From Sandarakinorhabdus sp. (lineage in GTDB: Bacteria > Pseudomonadota > Alphaproteobacteria > Sphingomonadales > Sphingomonadaceae): DNA of 12,874 nucleotides. Below the pieces are notes generated by a model. The model had not been told where the DNA came from, did no database searches, and saw nothing but the letters and a program-made list of their open reading frames with translations. The stretch lies in assembly GCA_025458465.1 (NCBI GenBank), contig JALOSK010000031.1, positions 1 to 12,874 of the forward strand. The letters are read 5' to 3'. This document shows, one piece after another, positions 1-6,858 of this stretch (the first letter of the stretch is position 1; each line of letters begins with the position of its first letter). A program made the position numbers and the translations under genes.

Positions 1-587
1 GGCTTCCGGCGACGACGAGGACCGTGTGAACGGCTCCACGAACGACTTGTAGGTGCCGACGCGGAACACGTTGACGTCAACCTGCAGTTTTTCCAGCGCG
101 CGCGCGAAGAACAGGCGCGAACCGCCCGGACCGGCAACGATCACGCCGCCCAGCGGGTTGACCCAGATGCGCGAGGCGGCCGCCGCCAGCAGCCAGCTGT
201 CATCGCCATAGGCCGTGGCCCAGGCGTGCACCGGCTTGCCGGCCTTGCGCACCCGCGCCACCGCATCGGCCACACTGTGGAGATTGGCCTGGCCGGCACC
301 GGTGAAACCATCCAGATCAAGCACGACGGCCTTGATGCGCTTGTCGGCGGCGGCGCGATCCAGCGCGCGGATGACGTCACGCGCCTGCACTTCGGCGGTG
401 CCCTCGCCGCTTGCCGCATCAAAGGGCGAAACCTCACTGGCCTGATCCACGATGGGGCCACGCAGCGTGACCACCAGGGCGCCGCCATCCGGCACGCCCT
501 TGGCATGAAGAAGAGAGCCAGCAGTGACAGCACCAGGAAATCCTTGATGCCGACGAGGACGCGCCAGAAGATGCCGAGAGCTTTCAA
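1..587 (-). CDS. sppA: Signal peptide peptidase SppA (protease IV), N-terminal part, frame-shifted after the membrane anchor
   Basis: SppA is a membrane-anchored serine protease (S49 family) that degrades cleaved signal peptides. The body, read from the codon at 507 down to the window edge, is open and typical: GGALVVTLRGPIVDQ, then ALDRAAADKRIKAVVLDLDG, then NVFRVGTYKSFVEPF. The lysine of TYKS (codon 46-48) matches the catalytic general base known in E. coli SppA; the catalytic serine lies beyond the window. The membrane anchor, with KALGIFWRVLVGIKDF followed by LVLSLLALFF, is also recognisable but lies in another frame (codon register of 587). The frames part near 504-507. A single missing base would join them, but the anchor also looks about ten residues short, so a deletion of 3n+1 bases (about 28-31) is possible. 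The start is taken as TTG at 587, with GGAAAG nine bases upstream. An ATG at 624 opens the body frame but has no Shine-Dalgarno and would give no anchor. It could be a real mutation, an assembly error or a broken gene. The family call is firm; intactness is not. Confidence 0.82.
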
Positions 588-631
588 GAGCAGGGGCTTT
601 CCTGTTGGAATGACAGACTTGCATAACAGCA

Positions 632-664
632 GCGCGCGCCTTCCGGCAACCGGTAGGCGCGCGC
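632..664 (-). terminator. GC-rich hairpin between the DUF3011 operon and sppA
   Basis: A ten-base-pair outer stem (GCGCGCGCCT on the plus strand against AGGCGCGCGC) encloses a T-T mismatch and a CCGG/CCGG inner stem around a CAA loop. It begins 64 bases past the stop of the second DUF3011 gene and ends 45 bases before the TTG start of sppA. There is no T-run on either strand, so intrinsic termination is inferred from stem strength and position only. It could instead be an attenuator or an RNA-stability element. Confidence 0.5.
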
Positions 665-727
665 GCGTGCAGGCGGCAGTGTCGCACGCACGGCCGCAGG
701 TTGCCGGTGGCTGCCGGCCGTTGCGGT

Positions 728-1834
728 TCAGCCCTCGTGGAAGCTCAGTTCGACAAGCTTGCTGTTCGTGGCCCGGCAATAGGCCGGCGTGGCATGGGTG
801 TCACCGGGCCAGCTGCTTTCCAATGGCATCCGGAAACGCCATCCGCCATTGCCCGGCGTGGTTTCAACCGCGCCCAGCAGACGGATTGACGTGCCGCCGG
901 TGGCGCCGATCTGGCGGGCCGCTTCGTCAAGGCAAAGGCGGAAGCCTTGTTCCGCCGCTGCCGGTACGGCGCCTGCCGCCACGTTTATGGCGGCCGGCGT
1001 GGCGCTGCCGGTATTGCTGTCGGCCTTCTTGCCTTTCGAAGCCAGCAGCGCCACCAGGCCAGCAGCCACCGCCACACCGGCGATCACCGCACCGGTGGAA
1101 ACACCGTTGTCGTTGTTGCCCTGCCAGTTGCCATAGCGTGCCTGGAATTCGGCCCGGCAACCGCGATTGACCCACACGAAGTTTCGCCGCGTGTCCCAGC
1201 CCCAGCTGCGGCCCTGCCGGCAATCACCGGCAATCACGCGCACCAGCCGCACGCCGCCGTTGGTGTCCAGATTGCAGCGCGCATAGCGGTAATTCCAGCT
1301 TTCGCACTTGATGACGCGGCCGTGCCAGTCATTCCAGTTGTTGTTGTTCCAATTGTTGTTGTCCCAGCTGCCCCCGGAGCCACCCCAGCCGCCGGTGGGT
1401 GGCCGGACGGGCGGTGGCGGCGGCGGCTTCTGCCAGCTGCCGCCCGAACCGCCGAAGCCGCCGCCTGGTTTGTTGCCGCCACCGGAACCGCCTGATCCGC
1501 CAAACCCGCCGCCCGTGCCGCCGGAACCGCCCGTGCCGCCGGAACCGCCAGAGCCGCCGAAGCCCCCGCCCGGCTTGTTGCCGCCGCCGGAGCCACCAGA
1601 CCCGCCTGATCCACCAAAGCCGCCACCGGGCTTGGCCGGTTCAGGGGCCGGCCGGCTGACGATGGGTCTCGGCTTGGGTGCCGGCCGTGTTGTCGCTGGC
1701 TTGGCCGGTGCCGGCTTCGCGGCAGGTTGTTCCTGCGGTGGCAGGCGTGACGGCAGCTGGGCAAGGGCCGCCGTGCTGCCCAGTTGGCCAGTCACCAGGC
1801 TGGCAGCCGTCATCAGGCCGATCGTAAACCGCAT
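728..1834 (-). CDS. Secreted or envelope protein with a glycine-rich linker, one DUF3011 module, a TM segment and a C-terminal cysteine domain
   Basis: The 368-residue protein has no assigned function. In order: a Sec signal peptide (residues 1-25, ending AALA); a proline/alanine-rich stretch (30-69); a glycine-serine low-complexity region with repeated GGGFGGSGGS units (70-134); PPPPPP and an N/W-rich linker (137-170); one DUF3011 module (about 174-232) with CESWNYRYARC, cysteines 177, 187, 205 and 226, and an ending of the form NRGCRAEF; a hydrophobic segment (about 248-266) followed by KGKK; and a C-terminal domain (about 294-368) with cysteines 301 and 353. The Pro/Gly regions resemble wall- or envelope-spanning linkers. 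The start at 1834 has AGGGG seven bases upstream. It is the second gene of a pair, 22 bp after a triple-DUF3011 gene, so the products are probably co-expressed. Known: DUF3011 is a short bacterial domain of unknown function. Inferred: the four cysteines form disulphides in the periplasm or outside the cell. The tail resembles, from memory only, C-terminal modules of other sphingomonad envelope proteins. Confidence 0.85.
   Translation of the reverse strand: MRFTIGLMTAASLVTGQLGSTAALAQLPSRLPPQEQPAAKPAPAKPATTRPAPKPRPIVSRPAPEPAKPGGGFGGSGGSGGSGGGNKPGGGFGGSGGSGGTGGSGGTGGGFGGSGGSGGGNKPGGGFGGSGGSWQKPPPPPPVRPPTGGWGGSGGSWDNNNWNNNNWNDWHGRVIKCESWNYRYARCNLDTNGGVRLVRVIAGDCRQGRSWGWDTRRNFVWVNRGCRAEFQARYGNWQGNNDNGVSTGAVIAGVAVAAGLVALLASKGKKADSNTGSATPAAINVAAGAVPAAAEQGFRLCLDEAARQIGATGGTSIRLLGAVETTPGNGGWRFRMPLESSWPGDTHATPAYCRATNSKLVELSFHEG
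1433..1636 (-). repeat. Glycine-serine coding repeat inside the DUF3011 protein
   Basis: Residues 67-134 of the 368-residue protein are made almost only of G, S, T, N, K, P and F. Three copies of KPGGGFGGSGGS and one further GGGFGGSGGS unit, separated by short GGS/GGT fillers, give near-repeats in the DNA (CCGCCGGAACCGCC-like units on the plus strand). The neighbouring gene encodes a shorter version, GGNQGGGFGGSGGSW. The tract is prone to slippage, and unit number may differ between strains. Confidence 0.7.
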
Positions 1835-1856
1835 GAGAAACCCCTGATCTGCGCTG

Positions 1857-2660
1857 TCAGTTGATGCTGAAGGTGGCGCGGCAGCCGCCGTTCACCCAGA
1901 TGAAATTGCGTTCGAACCCCCAGGTGCGGCCCTGCACGCAATTGCCCGCAATCACCCGTTCCAGGCGGACCCGCCGGCCCGCCGGGATGGGGCACTGGGC
2001 CTGCTTGTAGTTCCAGCTCTCACAGTTCACGCGGGTTTCGCCTTGAAAACCGCCACCCTGATTGCCGCCCTGCCAGCTGCCGCCCGAACCGCCGAAGCCG
2101 CCACCCTGGTTGCCACCTTGCCAGCCAGCAACGCCCAGCAGCACCTCGAAATCGGCGCGGCAGCCGTTGCGCACGGTGATGGAGTTGCGATTCCAGCGCC
2201 AGGTCTGGCCATCGCGGCAGTCGCCGGCGATCACGCGCAACATCCGGGCGCCACGGATCTGCCCGGGGACGGCGCAGCGGGCATCGCGGTAATTCCAGCT
2301 TTCGCAGCGCACCACGCGCACGCGGTCCTGGTCGCCCCAGCTGTTGTTCAGGTTGGGATCCCAGCCGCCCATGCCCCAGCCATTGTTGGTGTCGATCCTG
2401 AAGACAGCGCGGCAGCCATTGCGCACCCGGATCGCGTTGCCATCGTGAATCCAGGTTTGCCCTTCGATGCAGTTGCCGCCGCGCACCCGCAACAATTGCA
2501 CGCGCGCCGCGCCCGGGGTGGGGCAGCTTGCTTCCCGATAGTTCCAGCTTTCGCAGGTCACTTCGCGCCAGTTCTGGGCCTGGGCAGGCGCAGCCGGCAG
2601 GCCGACGGCCATGCCGGCACCCAAAGTGGCGGCGATCGAAAACAACGACGTTGTGCGCAT
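1857..2660 (-). CDS. Exported protein with three tandem DUF3011 modules
   Basis: The 267-residue secreted protein has no assigned function. A Sec signal peptide covers about residues 1-28 (AAPAQA cleavage region). Three DUF3011 modules follow at about 33-89, 116-173 and 210-267. Each opens with CESWNY and ends in G-C-R-A-x-F, with four cysteines in fixed spacing (36/46/64/83, 119/129/148/167, 213/223/241/260), which suggests two disulphides per module. Modules 1 and 2 are joined by an N/G/W linker, 2 and 3 by GGNQGGGFGGSGGSWQGGNQ-type sequence. Repeated small cysteine- and aromatic-rich modules on flexible linkers are a plan often seen in binding proteins, but the ligand is unknown. The reading frame stays open upstream to 3050, but that stretch overlaps the ATPase gene. 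ATG 2660 is chosen because it starts the signal peptide and follows GGGGGGAAG. It leads an operon with the single-module gene at 1834, and a nested dyad lies 25 bases upstream of the start. Confidence 0.85.
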   Translation of the reverse strand: MRTTSLFSIAATLGAGMAVGLPAAPAQAQNWREVTCESWNYREASCPTPGAARVQLLRVRGGNCIEGQTWIHDGNAIRVRNGCRAVFRIDTNNGWGMGGWDPNLNNSWGDQDRVRVVRCESWNYRDARCAVPGQIRGARMLRVIAGDCRDGQTWRWNRNSITVRNGCRADFEVLLGVAGWQGGNQGGGFGGSGGSWQGGNQGGGFQGETRVNCESWNYKQAQCPIPAGRRVRLERVIAGNCVQGRTWGFERNFIWVNGGCRATFSIN

Positions 2661-2684
2661 GATCTTCCCCCCGGAATCGAACTT

Positions 2685-2720
2685 GGCAATTGATAAACGC
2701 GCCATGCGTTCGCAATTGCC
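2685..2720 (-). promoter_or_regulatory. Nested dyad upstream of the DUF3011 operon (operator or leader hairpin)
   Basis: Perfect eight-base arms GGCAATTG and CAATTGCC enclose a second pair, AACGC and GCGTT, around a five-base GCCAT centre. The dyad starts 25 bases upstream of the ATG at 2660, just beyond its Shine-Dalgarno. Its AT-rich outer arms stand out in this GC-rich DNA. It could be an operator for a dimeric regulator, a 5' leader hairpin affecting translation, or a weak terminator for the ATPase gene. No clear -35/-10 pair was found in the 121-base gap 2661-2781. Confidence 0.45.
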
Positions 2721-2781
2721 CGAATTCGGCGCTTTTCCAGCCCGATGGTCAAGACCGGGGAAATACTTGGGGCAGGATGAT

Positions 2782-3606
2782 TTACAATGTTTTGCCTTGT
2801 TTGCCGGCCTGTTCCACCGTGAACTGCCAGGCCACCCGGCCAGACCGGGCGCCACGCGCCATCGCCCAGGCCAGCGCGTCCGCGGCATCGAAGGCAAGCC
2901 CGTTCGCCATGGCATAGCCTTCGCACATCGCCAGATATTGCGCCTGATCACAGGCGTGGAAGCCCAGCCGCAGCCCGAAGCGATCGGCCAGGGCCAGGTG
3001 ATCGTCGGCAGCATCGCGCGGGTTGATGGCATCGCCCTCATTTTCAGCAAGGCTGCGCGGCACCAGATGGCGGCGGTTGGAGGTGACGATCAGGCGCACA
3101 TGATCGGGCCGCGCCGAAACACCGCCATCCAGCAAGGATCGCAGGGCGTGGACAGTTTCGGCATCGGCACCCAGTGAGACGTCGTCGAGAAACACCAGGA
3201 ACGGCCGCTGCGTGGCGGCCAGTTGCCGGAACAGCGCAGGCAGGCTGTCCAGCGCAGGCAGCATCACCTGCACCAGTGCCAGATCATCACCACGCGCAAG
3301 GCAATCGGCGACCACGCTGCGGGCCAGGCTGGATTTGCCCATGCCGCGCGCGCCCCACAGCAGCACGTCGTGCGCCGGCAGGCCCTTGGCATGGCGACGG
3401 ACATTTTCGTGCAGGGCGGCGGCCTGCGCCTCCACACCGCGATACAGTGACAGCGGCACCGGCCGCGCCGGCGCCACGGCGAGCAGCCGCGCACCATCCC
3501 AGCCGAACCAGTGGCCGTCGGCAGGGTCTGCCGCCGGGGCAGGGGCCGGCGACAGGCGTTCCAGAGCTTCGGCAATGCGGGCAAGAAGGGCGCTGGTGTC
3601 CGTCAT
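2782..3606 (-). CDS. DUF815-family AAA+ ATPase
   Basis: The 274-residue cytoplasmic P-loop protein belongs to the DUF815 group of AAA+-like ATPases, often seen near Sec or cell-envelope genes in alphaproteobacteria, with no fixed function. Walker A is GARGMGKSS (85-93), Walker B is LVFLDDVS (137-144), sensor 1 is IVTSNRRHLVPR (173-184), and a conserved LADRFGLRLGF lies at 206-216. A terminal RSGRVAWQF (about 254-262) sits where a sensor-2 arginine is expected. The N-terminus (5-30) has a short helix, then a proline/alanine linker. A GTG three bases earlier is possible, but ATG at 3606 is preferred. The gene is divergent from yajC and lies 121 bases upstream of the DUF3011 operon on the same strand, so read-through into that operon is possible. 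A chaperone-like or substrate-remodelling role is only an inference from the fold. Confidence 0.88.
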   Translation of the reverse strand: MTDTSALLARIAEALERLSPAPAPAADPADGHWFGWDGARLLAVAPARPVPLSLYRGVEAQAAALHENVRRHAKGLPAHDVLLWGARGMGKSSLARSVVADCLARGDDLALVQVMLPALDSLPALFRQLAATQRPFLVFLDDVSLGADAETVHALRSLLDGGVSARPDHVRLIVTSNRRHLVPRSLAENEGDAINPRDAADDHLALADRFGLRLGFHACDQAQYLAMCEGYAMANGLAFDAADALAWAMARGARSGRVAWQFTVEQAGKQGKTL

Positions 3607-3662
3607 CACCCCAGCCTAGCCGAAGCCGGGCGGCCTGCAAGCCAGTGGTGTTGCCAGCGTTG

Positions 3663-3691
3663 TTGCACCTGCCCGGCCAAGCGGCTAGAGC
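3663..3691 (+). promoter_or_regulatory. Candidate sigma70-type promoter for yajC-secD-secF
   Basis: TTGCAC at 3663-3668 and TAGAGC at 3686-3691 are separated by exactly 17 bases. The expected start would lie near 3698, giving a leader of about 33 bases before the yajC ATG at 3732. The -35 is reasonable and the -10 weak, as is common in alphaproteobacteria. It lies in the 125-base gap between divergent genes, the only intergenic space from which the sec operon could be driven. Confidence 0.35.
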
Positions 3692-3731
3692 CATGCGCGA
3701 CGCGTCAACACCTTGCACAAGCGAGACACGA

Positions 3732-4097
3732 ATGTTCGAAAGCCCGGCCTTTGCCCAGGCAACCGGCGGTGCGGCCGCTGCCGGCGGCACGGCAGCCCTG
3801 ATCGGCTTCCTGCCCTATCTGGCGATCTTCGCCATCTTCTATTTCCTGATCATCCGCCCGCAGCAACAGCGGGTGAAGCAGCATCGCGCCATGGTGGATG
3901 CCGTCAAGAAGGGCGACGATGTCGTCACCGGCGGCGGCATCATCGGCAAGGCCGTGCGCGTCACCGATACCGAGGTGGAGGTGGAAGCTGGCCCGGGCGT
4001 CAAGCTGCGGGTGCTGAAGGGAACGCTGGCCGATGTGAAGCCGCGCGGGCTTCCGGCGGCTGCCAACGACAGCGCCGCCAACGCCAGCAAGGATTGA
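3732..4097 (+). CDS. yajC: Preprotein translocase accessory subunit YajC
   Basis: YajC is a small inner-membrane partner of SecD and SecF in the holo-translocon. The 121-residue protein has a short periplasmic N-terminus, one membrane segment (about 22-41, LIGFLPYLAIFAIFYFLI) ending at the family signature IRPQQQR (41-47), and a cytoplasmic domain with GDDVVTGGGIIGKAVRV (61-77). The length is normal, with a slightly extended low-complexity tail. The frame is open far upstream, but that region overlaps the divergent ATPase gene; ATG 3732 gives the canonical start. The Shine-Dalgarno is weak (GCGAG). It is first in the operon, with secD starting 7 bases after its stop. Confidence 0.96.
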   Translation: MFESPAFAQATGGAAAAGGTAALIGFLPYLAIFAIFYFLIIRPQQQRVKQHRAMVDAVKKGDDVVTGGGIIGKAVRVTDTEVEVEAGPGVKLRVLKGTLADVKPRGLPAAANDSAANASKD

Positions 4098-4104
4098 TCC
4101 AGCC

Positions 4105-5700
4105 GTGCTCGACTTTCCGAAGTGGAAGATCTGGACGGTTGCGCTTACCGTCCTGATCGGCTGCCTGCTCGCGTTGCCCAACGTGCTGCCGCAATCGACG
4201 CTGGCGGCGCTGCCGGATTTCCTGCCGAAGAACGCCCTGCCGCTTGGTCTCGACCTGCGCGGCGGCTCGCACCTCATGCTCGAGGCCACGGCCGATGATG
4301 TGCAGAAGGCCAAGCTGGACGCGCTGGAAGACACGGTGCGGGCCGAAATGCGCGCCGCCGAAAATGGCGCCATCGGCATTTCCGATCTTTCGCTGCAGGG
4401 CGGGCGCCTGCGCTTCACGGTAACCGACGCGACCCGCGTGGATCAGGCCGTTGGCATCATCAACCGGGTGACGGCGCCGCTGGGGCTGGGCGCCCCGCGT
4501 GAGGTTGAGGTGTCGCGCGGCAGCGTGCCGGGGCAGATCATCCTGACGCCTACGGCGGCCGGCATCGCCGCGGCGGTGGACGGTGCCATGGCCCAGGCCG
4601 TGGAAGTGATCCGCAAGCGCATCGACGAACTGGGCACGCGCGAGCCGACCATCCTGCGCCAGGGCGCCACGCGCATTGTGGTGCAGGTGCCGGGTCTCCA
4701 GGATCCGCAGGCGCTGAAGGCGCTGCTCGGCAAGACGGCCAAGCTGGAATTCAAGCTGGTTGATGTCGCGGCCGATCAGGCAGAGGTGGCGCAGGGCCGT
4801 GCGCCCCCCGGCAGCCAGATCCTGCCCAGCCTGGAAGGCGGGCAGCTGGTGGTGAAGCGCCGGGCGATCATCTCCGGTGATCAGCTGATCGATGCGCAGG
4901 TCTCCACCGATCAGAATGGCGCGCCAGCCGTGTCATTCCGTTTCGATTCCACCGGTGGCCGCCGCTTTGCGCAGGCAACCACCGAGAATGTCGGCAGGCC
5001 GTTCGCCATCATCCTTGATGGCACGGTGATTTCCGCGCCCAACATCAACGAGCCAATTCTGGGCGGCAGCGGCATCATCAGCGGCAACTACACGGTGGCC
5101 AGCGCCAATGAACTGGCGATCCTGCTGCGGTCCGGCAAGCTGCCGGTTGAACTGAAGGTGGTGGAAGAACGCACGGTCGGCCCCGATCTGGGCGCCGATT
5201 CGATCAAGGCCGGCATTTCGGCCAGCATCACCGCCGTCATCCTGGTGTCGCTGTTCATGGTGATCACCTATGGCCGCTTCGGCGTCTATTCGGTGGCGGC
5301 GCTGGTCATCAACGCGGTTCTCATCCTGGGCATCATGTCGGCCCTTGGCGCCACGCTCACGCTGCCGGGCATTGCCGGCTTCGTGCTCACCATGGGCGCG
5401 GCGGTCGATGCCAACGTGCTGATCAACGAACGCATCCGCGAGGAATTGCGCCGGTCCCGCGGCGTGCTGTCGGCGATCGAGACCGGTTACAAGGAAGCCA
5501 GCGGCACCATCTTCGATGCCAACGTCACCAACGTCATCGCATCGGCCATCATGTTCGCGCTCGGCTCCGGCCCGGTGAAGGGCTTTGCCGTGGTGCTCAC
5601 CATCGGCATCATCACCTCGGTGTTCACGGCGGTCACTGTCACCCGGCTGATGGCATCGCGCTGGTTCGCCTCGGCCCGCCCGACGCAGCTCGTGCTGTAA
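4105..5700 (+). CDS. secD: Protein translocase subunit SecD
   Basis: SecD works with SecF at the SecYEG channel, using the proton gradient to help pull secreted proteins out on the periplasmic side. The 531-residue length is usual for alphaproteobacteria. TM1 is about 7-28. The first periplasmic motif LGLDLRGGSHLMLE (47-60) follows, then a large periplasmic domain with GTVISAPNINEPI (306-318) and LRSGKLPVEL (341-350). ERTVGPDLGADSI (355-367) leads into five C-terminal membrane segments (about 370-515) containing GAAVDANVLINERIREEL (431-448), whose aspartate is conserved in the proton-conducting family. The start is GTG at 4105, seven bases after the yajC stop, so translation is probably coupled. 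secF starts 11 bases after its stop. Nothing is missing. Confidence 0.97.
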   Translation: MLDFPKWKIWTVALTVLIGCLLALPNVLPQSTLAALPDFLPKNALPLGLDLRGGSHLMLEATADDVQKAKLDALEDTVRAEMRAAENGAIGISDLSLQGGRLRFTVTDATRVDQAVGIINRVTAPLGLGAPREVEVSRGSVPGQIILTPTAAGIAAAVDGAMAQAVEVIRKRIDELGTREPTILRQGATRIVVQVPGLQDPQALKALLGKTAKLEFKLVDVAADQAEVAQGRAPPGSQILPSLEGGQLVVKRRAIISGDQLIDAQVSTDQNGAPAVSFRFDSTGGRRFAQATTENVGRPFAIILDGTVISAPNINEPILGGSGIISGNYTVASANELAILLRSGKLPVELKVVEERTVGPDLGADSIKAGISASITAVILVSLFMVITYGRFGVYSVAALVINAVLILGIMSALGATLTLPGIAGFVLTMGAAVDANVLINERIREELRRSRGVLSAIETGYKEASGTIFDANVTNVIASAIMFALGSGPVKGFAVVLTIGIITSVFTAVTVTRLMASRWFASARPTQLVL

Positions 5701-5711
5701 GGACAGAACAC

Positions 5712-6683
5712 ATGCGTTTGCTGAAACTTGTTCCAGACAACACGAATTTCCCCTTCATGCGCTTCCGCCTGCCGGCGATGGCGCTATCGATCCTGGTCAT
5801 CTTGGGGGCCATGGTGCTGGTGGGCACCCGTGGGCTGAACTATGGCGTCGATTTCGCCGGTGGCCTGATGATGGAGGTGCGCGTGGCCGAACCGGTGCGC
5901 GTCGATGAAATGCGCGCCGTGGTGAACAGCGCGGGCGCCGGCAGCGGCACCATCCAGAATTTCGGCGATGATCGCACCGTGGCCATCCGCCTGCCGCTCC
6001 CCCCCGGCGACGAAGCCGCCGTGCAGCGTGTGGTCACCCGCATCCAGGGCATCATCAGCGACCGTTACAAGGGTGCCGAATTCCGCCGGGTGGAAACCGT
6101 GTCCGGCAAGGTTTCCGGCGAACTGGTCGAAACCGGTGCACTGGCCGTGCTGCTCGCCATGCTCGGCATTGCCATCTACATCTGGTTCCGTTTCGAATGG
6201 CAGTTCGGGGTGGGCGCGCTGTTCTCGCTGGCGCACGACGTTGCCATCACCATGGGCTTCTTCTCGCTCACCCAGCTTGATTTCGATCTCAACATCGTTG
6301 CCGCCGTGCTGACAATCGTGGGCTATTCACTGAACGACACCATCGTCGTGTACGACCGCGTTCGCGAAAATCTGCGCAAATACCGCAAGATGGGCATCAT
6401 CGAGCTGCTCGACCTGTCGCTCAACGAAACCCTGCCGCGCACCATCGTGACCTCGTTGACGATGATCATCGCGCTTGCGACGCTGGTGGTGCTTGGTGGC
6501 GAGGTGATGTTCGGGTTTGCCGTGGCGATGCTGCTCGGCATCATCGTCGGCACCTATTCGTCGATCTTCGTCGCGGCATCGATCCTGATCTGGCTGAAGG
6601 TCAAACCGGATACGTTCGTGCCGGCCACGACGGTCGGCGAGAAGCCGGTGATGACCAACGAGCGCCTGCCCGGCAAGCGCTGA
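5712..6683 (+). CDS. secF: Protein translocase subunit SecF
   Basis: SecF is the partner of SecD in the inner membrane. The 323-residue protein has TM1 at about 19-39, then the periplasmic signature NYGVDFAGGLMMEV (43-56). The membrane half has five predicted segments with FRFEWQFGVGALFSLAHDV (159-177), GYSLNDTIVVYDRVREN (204-220) and VGTYSSIFVA (279-288), the standard SecF family blocks. The ATG at 5712 is preceded by AAGGA overlapping the secD stop codon. The hydrophilic tail (about 297-323) is short and normal. Third and last gene of the operon; a hairpin follows 11 bases after the stop. SecD and SecF are separate proteins here, not fused as in some phyla. Confidence 0.97.
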   Translation: MRLLKLVPDNTNFPFMRFRLPAMALSILVILGAMVLVGTRGLNYGVDFAGGLMMEVRVAEPVRVDEMRAVVNSAGAGSGTIQNFGDDRTVAIRLPLPPGDEAAVQRVVTRIQGIISDRYKGAEFRRVETVSGKVSGELVETGALAVLLAMLGIAIYIWFRFEWQFGVGALFSLAHDVAITMGFFSLTQLDFDLNIVAAVLTIVGYSLNDTIVVYDRVRENLRKYRKMGIIELLDLSLNETLPRTIVTSLTMIIALATLVVLGGEVMFGFAVAMLLGIIVGTYSSIFVAASILIWLKVKPDTFVPATTVGEKPVMTNERLPGKR

Positions 6684-6694
6684 GGTGCTGCAAA

Positions 6695-6718
6695 GCCAGC
6701 GCCCGAACAGGCGCTGGC
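6695..6718 (+). terminator. Hairpin terminator after secF
   Basis: Nine-base-pair perfect stem GCCAGCGCC / GGCGCTGGC with loop CGAACA, starting 11 bases after the secF stop. No T-run follows. It lies between convergent transcription units (secF, plus; the 37-residue peptide gene, minus, ending at 6740), so it may serve both strands. Confidence 0.6.
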
Positions 6719-6739
6719 GTCAGGCGTTCAGCGTGTCTG

Positions 6740-6853
6740 TCAGAGCGGGGCGGCGCAGGGGCCGAACGCCATGCACCACTGGCTCAGCGTGCCCATGACG
6801 ATGGCGCCGATCAGCCACAGCATCCGGGTCCGGGCGTTCAGTTCCACCTGCAT
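6740..6853 (-). CDS. Small single-TM peptide (37 aa), coupled to the nitronate monooxygenase gene
   Basis: The 37-residue reading frame begins MQVELNARTRMLWLIGAIVM. A polar, charged N-terminus (1-10) is followed by a hydrophobic helix of about 20 residues (11-31) and a short tail with cysteines 27 and 33. The start ATG at 6853 follows the stop of the upstream flavoprotein gene by only 5 bases. GGAG from the last codons of that gene lies eight bases ahead of it, a well-placed Shine-Dalgarno suggesting translational coupling. I do not recognise a family. Composition fits an inner-membrane microprotein. It ends 22 bases from the secF hairpin. The call rests on spacing, RBS and hydrophobicity, not homology. 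Confidence 0.55.
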   Translation of the reverse strand: MQVELNARTRMLWLIGAIVMGTLSQWCMAFGPCAAPL

Positions 6854-6858
6854 CGCAA

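Noticed and set aside
226..1170. Long plus-strand open frame opposite sppA and the DUF3011 gene
   Set aside because: It is arginine- and proline-rich with no domain, and lies antisense to frames with signal peptide, DUF3011 and SppA motifs. Long antisense frames are expected in GC-rich DNA.
1308..1847. Plus-strand proline-rich frame (PPEPP repeats)
   Set aside because: It is the complement of the glycine-serine repeat of the minus-strand DUF3011 protein.
2661..3050. Upstream extension of the triple-DUF3011 frame
   Set aside because: It overlaps the ATPase gene in another frame and would bury the signal peptide inside the protein.
3174..3731. Upstream extension of the yajC frame
   Set aside because: The extension overlaps the divergent DUF815 ATPase gene, is arginine/alanine-rich and has no homology; YajC starts canonically at 3732.
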